Below are positions 1 through 7,468 of a stretch of 64,000 nt of DNA, in pieces (position 1 is the first letter of the stretch; each line of letters opens with the position of its first letter). This DNA comes from DASZIT01 sp036268775 (GTDB taxonomy: Bacteria > Actinomycetota > Acidimicrobiia > Acidimicrobiales > RAAP-2). The translations under genes and the position numbers were made by a program. The notes under the pieces are model-generated. The model searched no databases. It was not told where the DNA came from and worked only from the letters and a program-made list of their open reading frames with translations. The stretch is taken from assembly GCA_036268775.1 (NCBI GenBank), contig DATATM010000024.1:1-64000 (forward strand). Reading direction: 5' to 3'.

Positions 1-2235
1 AATAATTGTTCGCTCGATCTCTTCAGTCATCGGCAGAAGTTCCGCCAGAGCTTTACGACCCCTGTATCCGGTATTGGCGCAGGCGGAGCATCCGATGGCT
101 CGAAAGACCTCCGGCATGCCACCCAACTCATCCACTTCCTCGAGCTTCCAACCTGCGGAGACGATCTCCGCCTCACTGGGCGCATAGGCCTCTTTGCAAT
201 GCATACAGAGTCGCCTGGCCAGACGTTGAGCAAGTACACCCGATATCGATGAGGTCACGAGGAAGGGTTCAAGTCCCATCTCGATCAATCGCATCGGGGT
301 TGACGCGGCGTTGTTGGTGTGGAGTGTGGCCAACACCATATGGCCGGTCAGTGCGGCCTCGATGGCGATAACCGCGGTCTCCTTGTCTCGAATCTCACCG
401 ACGAGAACGATGTCGGGATCCGACCGCAGGATCGCCCTCAGAGCGGAGGCGAAATTGAGGCCGGCTTTGAGGTTCAGCTGTACCTGGTTGACTCCTTTGA
501 GGGGAAGCTCAACTGGATCCTCCACCGTGATGATGTTCTTTTCCGGGGAGTTCAGGGCCGTCAATGTGGTGTACAGGGTGGTCGATTTTCCTGAACCGGT
601 GGGTCCGGTCACCAGGATGGTCCCATAGGGCTTGGTGTAGATGTCCTGGTATGTGCTCAGGAGTTCCTCGTCGAAACCCAGGTCAGCGAAGCCGAGCACG
701 ACGCTGGACTTGTCGAGCACTCGCATGACGATCTTCTCGCCGTAGATCGTCGGCAGGGTGGCCATCCGCAAGTCGATACCCTTGCTCCCCACGTTGAGCG
801 AGATCCGCCCGTCCTGTGGAATCCGGTGCTCGGCGATGTTCATGTCGGCCATCACCTTGAGGCGGGTCGTCACCGCGGCGGCAATGGACCGAGGGGCCGT
901 CGACACATCGTGGAGGACCCCATCGATGCGCAAACGGATTCGGAGGTTGGTTGCGGTGGGTTCGACGTGGATGTCGGAAGCCCGTTCGTTCAGCGCTTGG
1001 ACCATCAGGAGGTTGACATACCGGACAATCGGCGCCTCCTCGGTGACCGCCTGGATGTCATCCATGGCCTGACTCGGGTCATCCCGATCGAATTCGAGCG
1101 ACGCTGTCTCCGCCACCTCGGCCGCATCGCCGGCCCCGTAGGCCCGTCCGATCTGGGCGTTGATCTGGCTGCGGGTGGCGACCACCACGGTGAAGTTCCG
1201 ACCCATGATGGTGCGCAGGTCATCCATGGCGAATACGTCGGTGGGATTCGACGCCGCCACTACCGGACGCCCGTTCTCGTTCGAGATGACCAGCACATTG
1301 TGATGGCGTGCGGTTGCCTCCGGAATGAGCTCCGACTCATTGAAATTCACGCCAAGCATGTCGAGGTCGACGAAGTCGAGTCCCATCTCCCGGGCCATGC
1401 CCCACATCAGGTCTGCCTCAGTCACCAGTTTCCTGGCCGTGAGGATGCGGGCGATGCTCCGGTCGGTCCGATCGTGCTCCTCGAGGACCGACTCCATATC
1501 GTCCAAGGAGACCCGATTCCCCTCGATGAGGGCCTTGGCGAGCGGTGGGAACGTTGATGTCGCTCCGGTGAGGAGGTCGGGTTCCGCGAGTTGTCCTTCG
1601 AATGTCGCAACGGCCTCGTCGACCAGATCGGCTATCTCCGCGGCGGAATCGACTTGATGGGAGGGATCGACCAGCTCTACCGAATGGGCCAAGCGAGCCA
1701 ACTCGGCAGCACTGGTCGCCAGTTCGTCGACCCCCGCCCTGAGATCGGCGGGGATCGTTTCGGGCAAAGCGACCGCGTGTCCATTGACCTTGGTCCCCTG
1801 GTCGACAGAGGCACCTCCGAGCGCACCGTTCGCCGCATTGGGGGCATCGTGGCGCGAGATGACTAACTGCGGGAGCGGAGTCGCGGTAGCGACGGTCGCC
1901 TCGGGCGGAGGCGGCGGCGGGAGCGGCTCGGACGCACTTTCACCGCCGTACAACCGGTCCACGAACCTCACGATCTGATCTCGCGGAGCGACGACCAGGC
2001 TGAAGTCACGACCCATGGAAGCCCGGATGGTGTCCAAGGCAAAGATGTCGTCGGGATTGGCCACGGCAACGACCGGGATTCCAAATTTCCGTTCGACCGC
2101 GACCATATGGTGGCGACGGGCGATCGCCTCGGAAAAGACGGTGGCTGTTTCCGGGTCCACCCTGTGGTGGTCGAGCTCGACGAATTCGAGGTCGTGCTCG
2201 CGAGCTAGGGTGCGAGTGGCGTCGACTTCGCTCAT
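1..2235 (-). CDS. pilB: Type IV pilus assembly ATPase PilB (GspE family), C-terminus cut by window edge
   Basis: Hexameric cytoplasmic ATPase that powers pilin polymerisation. The frame is open from the ATG at 2235 to base 1 (745 residues), so the C-terminus is off the window. A duplicated GspE/MshEN-type N-terminal domain is visible: one copy at about residues 1-95, one at about 228-365, sharing phrases such as VVAVANPDD and VVAASNPTD. MshEN domains in this family can bind c-di-GMP; the first copy here lacks its usual N-terminal helices. The C-terminal motor has Walker A GPTGSGKST (about residue 543-551), an Asp box TVEDPVE, Walker B ILVGEIRD-like (VLVGEIRD), a His box LATLHTNNA and the start of a zinc-binding CMHC...CSAC region. 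An in-frame stop lies three codons upstream of the chosen ATG, and GAGGAG precedes it closely. Divergent from the prepilin peptidase gene. Confidence 0.95.
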   Translation of the reverse strand, partial: MSEVDATRTLAREHDLEFVELDHHRVDPETATVFSEAIARRHHMVAVERKFGIPVVAVANPDDIFALDTIRASMGRDFSLVVAPRDQIVRFVDRLYGGESASEPLPPPPPPEATVATATPLPQLVISRHDAPNAANGALGGASVDQGTKVNGHAVALPETIPADLRAGVDELATSAAELARLAHSVELVDPSHQVDSAAEIADLVDEAVATFEGQLAEPDLLTGATSTFPPLAKALIEGNRVSLDDMESVLEEHDRTDRSIARILTARKLVTEADLMWGMAREMGLDFVDLDMLGVNFNESELIPEATARHHNVLVISNENGRPVVAASNPTDVFAMDDLRTIMGRNFTVVVATRSQINAQIGRAYGAGDAAEVAETASLEFDRDDPSQAMDDIQAVTEEAPIVRYVNLLMVQALNERASDIHVEPTATNLRIRLRIDGVLHDVSTAPRSIAAAVTTRLKVMADMNIAEHRIPQDGRISLNVGSKGIDLRMATLPTIYGEKIVMRVLDKSSVVLGFADLGFDEELLSTYQDIYTKPYGTILVTGPTGSGKSTTLYTTLTALNSPEKNIITVEDPVELPLKGVNQVQLNLKAGLNFASALRAILRSDPDIVLVGEIRDKETAVIAIEAALTGHMVLATLHTNNAASTPMRLIEMGLEPFLVTSSISGVLAQRLARRLCMHCKEAYAPSEAEIVSAGWKLEEVDELGGMPEVFRAIGCSACANTGYRGRKALAELLPMTEEIERTII

Positions 2236-2260
2236 GACTCCTCATCGGCAGGTTTACCGT

Positions 2261-2295
2261 CAACATTGAGCCTGGATCCGGGCCCAGCCGGGGCC
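2261..2295. repeat. Direct repeat copy A upstream of pilB
   Basis: A 35-bp unit containing TTGAGCCTGGATCC followed by GCCCAGCCGGGGCC. It recurs 82 bp further on with two differences (fifth base a/g, 21st base g/t). Copy A ends about 60 bp from the pilB start. The spacing of 82 bp between equivalent positions is about eight helical turns, so the two copies lie on the same DNA face. It could be a regulator-binding repeat or a local duplication. Confidence 0.75.
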
Positions 2296-2342
2296 TCCTC
2301 ACCAGGACAACGACGCTGGACCTATATCGACCACTTCCGAGG

Positions 2343-2377
2343 CAACGTTGAGCCTGGATCCGTGCCCAGCCGGGGCC
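2343..2377. repeat. Direct repeat copy B upstream of pilB
   Basis: Second copy of the 35-bp unit, with 33 of 35 bases identical to copy A. It lies about 108 bp upstream of pilB and about 170 bp upstream of the prepilin peptidase gene. I noticed no further copy elsewhere in the window. Confidence 0.75.
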
Positions 2378-2548
2378 CAATGGCAATGATTCCGACTGGC
2401 CTGTAGCGCTTGATCACACCGCCTACTCTCCACGTCATCAGGCTGGCCAGTGCTACCGTTCGCGGACTTTGGTTCGTTCCCGCCCTTCACCGCCGCCTTA
2501 CCTCCTTGATCCCTGTTCAAGGGCAAATTCCGGCGCTGGGCTGCGACT

Positions 2549-3376
2549 GTGACCTACGGGCTCGTCATCTCGACCAGCCGCTCGATCCCGCTTTCGGTGG
2601 GGTTCGGGATCGCGGCCATCGTCGGGCTCCTGGTCGGGTCGTTCCTGAACGTCGTCGTCTACCGGGTCCCGAGAGGCCTGTCTGTCTCCAAACCCCGGTC
2701 GTTCTGTCCCACTTGCGACCGTCAGTTGTCGTGGTGGGAAAACGTGCCCCTCGTCTCGTGGATCGCATTGCGGGGCCGATGCCGAACCTGCCATGAGCCC
2801 ATCTCCATCCGATATCCCCTGGTCGAAGGGGGTACGGCCGCCATCTTCATCCTGATTACTTGGGCCCGGCACGGATCCTTGATGACTATCCCGTACTGCC
2901 TGTTGGCCGCCACCATCATCTCGATACTGCTCATCGATGCCGGCGAACTTCGATCACCGCTGTTGGTCGCCGCGGTGGGCACCGCCTTCGGGGACATCGC
3001 ACTGGTCGCCGTGAGCGCGATTGGACGAAACTGGTCGGACCTCATCGGGGCCCAGGTCGGCCTCCTGGTGGGCATCCTCGCCTTCAGTGTTCTAAGACGA
3101 GCGGATCCGGAGTGCCGCCGGCCCGAAGGTTTCGGCCGGGGGGCCCTCATTCCGGCCGGGTGTTGGCTCGGCGGATTGGGTCCGGTGCCTGGGGGCATCG
3201 GGGTAGGGGTATTGGTGGGCGTTTACCTGCTCGATATGATGGCGAACCGGATCTTCGGTGGATCCGCCCGTCCCGAGGTTGCCACCGCGACCACGCTTCG
3301 ACACGTCTTCGGGCTGCCGATGATCCTGGCGACCGCGCTGGCAACAATGGCCGGCCTCATCGCTTATGCGCAATGA
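2549..3376 (+). CDS. Prepilin peptidase (A24/PilD-like) with degenerate catalytic site
   Basis: Membrane protein of 275 residues in the PilD/A24 family, which cleaves and N-methylates type IV prepilins. The N-terminal methyltransferase-type domain is well kept: the GSFLNVVVYRVPRG signature at about 30-43 and two CxxC pairs (C53/C56 and C78/C81) for zinc. D130 (LLIDAGELRSP) matches the first catalytic aspartate. The second, normally in GxGD, falls in G196-R-G-A199, so the Asp is Ala and about three residues are missing before the following WLGG. The frame is uninterrupted, so this is not an obvious sequencing frameshift. An FGD at 147-149 is too close to D130 to be the normal site. The chosen GTG start has only a weak ribosome site. 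Divergent from pilB, which supports a pilus role. Confidence 0.8.
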   Translation: MTYGLVISTSRSIPLSVGFGIAAIVGLLVGSFLNVVVYRVPRGLSVSKPRSFCPTCDRQLSWWENVPLVSWIALRGRCRTCHEPISIRYPLVEGGTAAIFILITWARHGSLMTIPYCLLAATIISILLIDAGELRSPLLVAAVGTAFGDIALVAVSAIGRNWSDLIGAQVGLLVGILAFSVLRRADPECRRPEGFGRGALIPAGCWLGGLGPVPGGIGVGVLVGVYLLDMMANRIFGGSARPEVATATTLRHVFGLPMILATALATMAGLIAYAQ

Positions 3377-3415
3377 GGGAACCGACTCGTGAGGCCGATC
3401 GTGCCGACATCAAAC

Positions 3416-3431
3416 TGCCGAAATTTCGGCA
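3416..3431. promoter_or_regulatory. Perfect 16-bp palindrome after the prepilin peptidase gene
   Basis: TGCCGAAATTTCGGCA is its own reverse complement. It lies 40 bp after the prepilin peptidase stop and about 150 bp before the next gene. It could fold as a 6-bp stem with an AATT loop, a weak terminator because no long T run follows, or it could be a dimeric regulator site. Confidence 0.45.
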
Positions 3432-3583
3432 ATTTGGATTCCGGACTAACGGAAGTAGTACCAGCTCAGGGCCCAATTCCGGGTGCGTCTCAGATGGAGC
3501 TCCAATTCTCGTTTTTGGTAACTGTCACTCAACCGCAATGATTCCGCAGTTTGATTCAAGCATTTCGGTGGCAGAATCGTCGT

Positions 3584-3880
3584 ATGGAACCCATGGTCAT
3601 TGAGTCGTGCCACAGCACATGGGTCGTCGACCTCGAAAACTCGAGGTTCAGACGGATCCTCAAGGGCTTCGATACAAGTGCCGGTCAGGCGTCGACCGCG
3701 TGGAGGCCCTGTTTTGGACTTGAGATCGACCCGATGTCGGAATCGTTCGTCGTTCTGCTCAATCCCGAGGGCACCCGGCTCCTCCGGAGTTGGCGACACG
3801 TTGAACACTGCACCCAGTGCGGCGGTGAAGCCACGACTGAGCTGACTCTCGATGAGTTGAGGTCCGCCGCTCTGCGCTGA
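3584..3880 (+). CDS. Small conserved hypothetical protein with CxxC motif
   Basis: 98-residue protein from the ATG at 3584; an upstream TTG at 3551 and an ATG at 3593 are alternatives. It has a HSTWVVDLENSRFRR segment near the N-terminus, then SFVVLLNPEG and SWRHVEHCTQCGG, ending in TELTLDELRSAAL. The composition and internal conservation pattern look like a real soluble protein, and the CxxC might bind metal. I do not recognise a named family. It is isolated between the prepilin peptidase and the proline-rich protein, both on the same strand. Confidence 0.65.
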   Translation: MEPMVIESCHSTWVVDLENSRFRRILKGFDTSAGQASTAWRPCFGLEIDPMSESFVVLLNPEGTRLLRSWRHVEHCTQCGGEATTELTLDELRSAALR

Positions 3881-4063
3881 GGTGCGACCCGGCGCTAGGC
3901 GCACGGGATCCGAGTCTGGTTTCGTTTCAATCGGTAGGGCTCCCCATCCTGCGGCGCGAGCAATGTGCCGCTAATCCGTCATATACACTGACCGCACGTC
4001 GTGTGTTGACCCGAACCGGCGGTGCCTACTGCGAACGGCACCGGGCACGGCGGGGAGGAGCTC

Positions 4064-5203
4064 ATGAAAATCAGAGGACGCGCCTCAAGTGGCGACCCAT
4101 CAGCCACGTCGGATGAAGGTCTTTCCGCCGATGAGCTCGCCGCCAAATTGGCGGACTTGAAGAATTCTCAGAGCGAGCTCGCCCACACTATCGAACTCCT
4201 GGCGAGCCAGATCGACTCGCTCCAGAAAAACGATTCGGAAGATGCTTCGGAGTCGGAGGCCGCCGCCTCCCCCCCTCCACCTCCTCCCGGTTTCGCCATC
4301 CACACACCATCCTCAGCAACGCCGCCGCCTCCCCCACCTCCGGGCCCCGGCAATCAGGCGCTTTCCCCGCCTCCGCCACCTCCTCCCGACACCGGGGCAA
4401 AATCTGCTTCTCCGCCCCCACCCAAGATGGCGGAAACGTCGAGAACCACGCCGCCAGCTGTTCCGCCGCCTCCGCCCGGTTCTGGGTCGACACTCAGCCC
4501 TCTCGACCGGCTACTCGGTGAGGACTTCGGAAAGCCAAGGGTGCCTGGGTCGACTTCAACGCCACCGGTTCAAACGCCACCGACTCCCACGACATCGCCG
4601 CCTCCGACAAAAGAGCCTCCGGCTCCCGACGTGGCCTCCGAGGAACCGGCACCTTCACCCGATCCGAAGCCGGCTTTCCGGGTCGCTCTCCCTCGCGATG
4701 ACAAAGAACCGATAGAACAACCGAACAAGACGGAATCACCGAGTCCGGTCGCTTCGGCCAGCTCCCCGCCCCAAGCGGCCACCAAGCCCGCTTCTCCCTA
4801 TTCCTTCAACGCCAAGCTGGACCAGTTGAGGGACGAGGAGCCCACCACCAACGGACAAGGGAAAGCCTCGTCACCCCCAATTTCTTCGCCTCCCGCCCCC
4901 GCCAAGGTCTCAGTCGGCGCCGGCAGCGAAGCAGCTGTGGGCACTGCCACCGGAGACGAGCCGTTAGCGGCCAACCAGCCAGCCCCTGACTTCTTCCGAT
5001 CCGGAGGGCAATCGTTCGCCTCCGCCGCCGCCATGGTCAACGACATTCTGGAGGCGACTCCGGATACCACTCCCGAACCGGGCAAGGACCACGTCGAGAA
5101 CTCGGCTGACCCCGCTACCGATGAGCCACGGGCACCCGACGTCCCGATCACCCCCGACTTCTTCACGGCTCAGCCGAAGAAAAGGTTCCGTTTCCGCCGC
5201 TGA
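4064..5203 (+). CDS. Proline-rich protein with N-terminal coiled coil, function unknown
   Basis: 379 residues from the ATG at 4064, chosen because GGGGAGGAG stands five bases before it. Residues 21-55 form a predicted coiled coil (ELAAKLADLKNSQSELAHTI and on). From about residue 65 to 200 it is a series of PPPPPP tracts, followed by a long acidic, Pro/Ser/Thr-rich disordered stretch. Two similar short motifs occur near the end, APDFFRSGG and TPDFFTAQP, the second followed by a basic C-terminus KKRFRFRR. There is no signal peptide or membrane segment. The build suggests a cytoplasmic scaffold with short docking motifs. Its position among pilus genes makes a pilus or cell-pole role possible, but that is inference. 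Confidence 0.75.
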   Translation: MKIRGRASSGDPSATSDEGLSADELAAKLADLKNSQSELAHTIELLASQIDSLQKNDSEDASESEAAASPPPPPPGFAIHTPSSATPPPPPPPGPGNQALSPPPPPPPDTGAKSASPPPPKMAETSRTTPPAVPPPPPGSGSTLSPLDRLLGEDFGKPRVPGSTSTPPVQTPPTPTTSPPPTKEPPAPDVASEEPAPSPDPKPAFRVALPRDDKEPIEQPNKTESPSPVASASSPPQAATKPASPYSFNAKLDQLRDEEPTTNGQGKASSPPISSPPAPAKVSVGAGSEAAVGTATGDEPLAANQPAPDFFRSGGQSFASAAAMVNDILEATPDTTPEPGKDHVENSADPATDEPRAPDVPITPDFFTAQPKKRFRFRR

Positions 5204-5241
5204 GCCTCTGGCTGGCGATCACTGAACGGTCGGGACCAACC

Positions 5242-5727
5242 TCAGATGGAGGGTTCCCGCTTCCACATTCCTGAGCTTCCCCCGGTCTTTTCCCACAGCA
5301 TCAGTTGTCCGATACTCATCGTCCGGTCGGTGGTCTTGCACATGTCATAGACGGTAAGCGCAGCGATGGCGCAGGCTGTCATCGCCTCCATCTCGACGCC
5401 CGTCCGGTCGACGGTCTCGACCTTGGCTTCCACCTCTACGTAGTCGTCACCGATGGTGAAGTCGACGTGCACGGCACCCACCAACAGGGGGTGGCACATC
5501 GGAACCAGGTCGGCTGTCCTTTTGGCCGCCTGGATGCCGGCCACCCGGGCTGCCGCCAACACATCGCCCTTGGTAATGGCGTTATTGGCAACTTTGGAAG
5601 TGGTTTCCGGCTTCATTGCCACCCGGCACCGGGCCAAAGCCCGGCGGTGGGTCGGCTCCTTCGGTGAGACATCCACCATCCGGGCTCCGCCCAAGGGGTC
5701 CAGATGGCTGAGACTACGGTCTGTCAT
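5242..5727 (-). CDS. moaC: Cyclic pyranopterin monophosphate synthase MoaC
   Basis: Molybdenum cofactor biosynthesis: converts the MoaA product to cyclic pyranopterin monophosphate. 161 residues from the ATG at 5727, the usual family length; a 22-residue longer frame exists but the family begins with SHLDPLGGARMVDVS. Hallmarks are AITKGDVLAAARVAGI, KRTADLVPMCHPL and TGVEMEAMTACAIAALTVYDMCK, which carry the active-site Lys, His and Asp/Glu residues. It converges with the proline-rich gene across a 38-bp gap. No other moa genes are nearby. Confidence 0.95.
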   Translation of the reverse strand: MTDRSLSHLDPLGGARMVDVSPKEPTHRRALARCRVAMKPETTSKVANNAITKGDVLAAARVAGIQAAKRTADLVPMCHPLLVGAVHVDFTIGDDYVEVEAKVETVDRTGVEMEAMTACAIAALTVYDMCKTTDRTMSIGQLMLWEKTGGSSGMWKREPSI

Positions 5728-5849
5728 GCAGAAATCCGATCGGTCACGGACGACAGTGTAGAGGACATCCCGATTCCGAATCAGTATTGGCACTCTCTGC
5801 GTTAGACTGCTAACCAGAGCGGCCGAGACGGCGAAAGGGAACTGGAAGC

Positions 5850-6197
5850 GTGCCCACCTACGAATATCGCTGTGAACACTGTGAGCAGACGTTCGACGTC
5901 TTCCAGTCCTTCGCGGACGATGCCCTGACGGCCTGCCCGACCTGCGGAAACCCGGTGCGCAAGGTGTATGGAAACGTCGGCGTGGTGTTCAAGGGAAGTG
6001 GCTTCTACAAGAACGACAGCCGGCCGAAGGAAACAGCGAGATCATCGACGGAGAACGGTTCTTCGCCAAAGGAATCCAAAGACTCGGCTTCGACCGCAAC
6101 GGACACCAAAACTCCGGCCTCCGATGGCGCCAAAAAAGACGCCAGCAGCTCCAAGAGTGACGCCACTAAGTCGAGCACTCCGAAGGCGCCAGTCTGA
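5850..6197 (+). CDS. FmdB-family zinc ribbon protein
   Basis: 115 residues with GTG start; the N-terminus MPTYEYRC is the conserved beginning of the FmdB/CxxC_CXXC_SSSS family, which settles the start. C8/C11 and C29/C32 form a zinc ribbon, followed by VFKGSGFYKND, and then a low-complexity Lys/Ser/Thr/Ala tail of about 55 residues. The family is linked to regulation or to small-protein metal binding, but its biochemical role is not settled. It stands 80 bp upstream of pilT on the same strand. Confidence 0.9.
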   Translation: MPTYEYRCEHCEQTFDVFQSFADDALTACPTCGNPVRKVYGNVGVVFKGSGFYKNDSRPKETARSSTENGSSPKESKDSASTATDTKTPASDGAKKDASSSKSDATKSSTPKAPV

Positions 6198-6282
6198 CCT
6201 CCGCCGCCCAGCCCGATTGAGCCTGAGTCTCGTTGGGAAATAATTGCTCACGCGATTGCCCCTTTGAGCCGTTCAATTGGAC

Positions 6283-7398
6283 ATGGACACTTCCGACCTC
6301 GATCGGCTGTTGCTTCGACTCGCCGAGCTCGATGGGTCAGACCTTCACATCAAGGCAGACGCTGCCCCCCGGGTGCGGATTTCCGGATCGCTGCGGCCCC
6401 TCCTCGATGCGCCACATTTCACCGCCGAAGAAACATTTCGCATCGCCGAGTCGATGATGCAGCCGAGCAACCTCGAGCATTTTCGCGAACACCGCGAAGC
6501 CGATTTCGCCTACAGCGTGCCGGGCCTCGGGCGATTTCGGGTTAACGCGTTCTATCAACGCTCGTCGGTCGCCCTCGCCATGCGCTTGGTGCGCACCAGC
6601 GCCGCCACCGTCGAAGATTTGGGCCTGCCGCCCGTCATCACCCGGCTGGCCGAGGAACAGCGTGGGCTGGTCCTGGTGACTGGACCGACGGGATCAGGCA
6701 AGACGACCACCCTGGCGGCCATGGTCGATCACATCAACCACACCCGGGCCTGCCACGTGGTGACCATCGAGGACCCGGTGGAATTTCTCCACGATGACGA
6801 TCTGGCCGCCATCGATCAGCGCGAGGTCGGATTCGACACGAACAGCTTCTCATCCGCCATGCGAGTGGTGCTCCGCCAAGATCCTGACGTCATCCTGGTG
6901 GGTGAGATGCGTGACCTCGAGACGGTGTCGGCCGCCCTTACCGCCGCGGAGACCGGCCACCTGGTGTTGTCGACGCTGCACACCACCGATGCCACCGAGA
7001 CCATCAACCGGATCGTCGACTTCTTCCCTCCCCATCAGCAGAACCAGACGCGAGTCAGCCTGGCATCGTCCATCAAGGGAATCATTTGTCAGCGCCTGGT
7101 TCCGACCGCCGATGGAAACGGCAGGGTGCCGGCGCTTGAAGTGCTCGTCACCAATGGTCGCGTCGAACAGGCAATCATCGACTCGACCCAGACCTCGGAC
7201 ATCGGCAGCATCATCGCCGACGGCGAGTACTACGGGATGATGACGTTCGACCAGTCTCTGGCCGGGCTCGTCGCGGCCGGAACCATCGATATCCGCGAGG
7301 CAATGAACTCTGCCACCAATCCTCACGATTTGAAGGTGTTGTTGGAGCGCAGCGGCATCCTCCAGACCGGACAGTTCGCAACCGCCAGCTCGGCTTAG
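6283..7398 (+). CDS. pilT: Twitching motility ATPase PilT
   Basis: Retraction motor of type IV pili, 371 residues from the ATG at 6283 (a TTG two codons earlier is possible). The N-terminal PAS-like half carries GSDLHIKADAAPRVRISG. The motor has Walker A GPTGSGKTTT, Asp box TIEDPVEF, Walker B VILVGEMRD and His box LVLSTLHTTDA. The usual AIRNLIRE retraction motif is not recognisable at the C-terminus, where the sequence is GTIDIREAMNSATNPHDLK. It is not adjacent to pilB or pilM, so the pilus genes are split over about 14 kb. Confidence 0.95.
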   Translation: MDTSDLDRLLLRLAELDGSDLHIKADAAPRVRISGSLRPLLDAPHFTAEETFRIAESMMQPSNLEHFREHREADFAYSVPGLGRFRVNAFYQRSSVALAMRLVRTSAATVEDLGLPPVITRLAEEQRGLVLVTGPTGSGKTTTLAAMVDHINHTRACHVVTIEDPVEFLHDDDLAAIDQREVGFDTNSFSSAMRVVLRQDPDVILVGEMRDLETVSAALTAAETGHLVLSTLHTTDATETINRIVDFFPPHQQNQTRVSLASSIKGIICQRLVPTADGNGRVPALEVLVTNGRVEQAIIDSTQTSDIGSIIADGEYYGMMTFDQSLAGLVAAGTIDIREAMNSATNPHDLKVLLERSGILQTGQFATASSA

Positions 7399-7468
7399 AT
7401 ACCCGCTAGTTTCGGTTGCGTTGCTCCGGCACTCAGCCCGGCGCCCTGGATTCAGTGAGGTTCGGATC

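Larger units (their letters stand above)
2236..2548. other. 313-bp intergenic region between divergent pilB and prepilin peptidase genes
   Basis: No convincing gene was found here on either strand. The region must hold the promoters of both divergent pilus genes. Its main visible structure is a pair of 35-bp direct repeats (2261-2295 and 2343-2377), described separately. A further short open frame overlapping pilB runs through the repeats but reads as a shadow. Confidence 0.6.

Noticed and set aside
2690..3000. FGD at residues 147-149 as alternative GxGD of the prepilin peptidase
   Set aside because: It is only 19 residues after D130, whereas the two catalytic Asp are normally about 60 apart.
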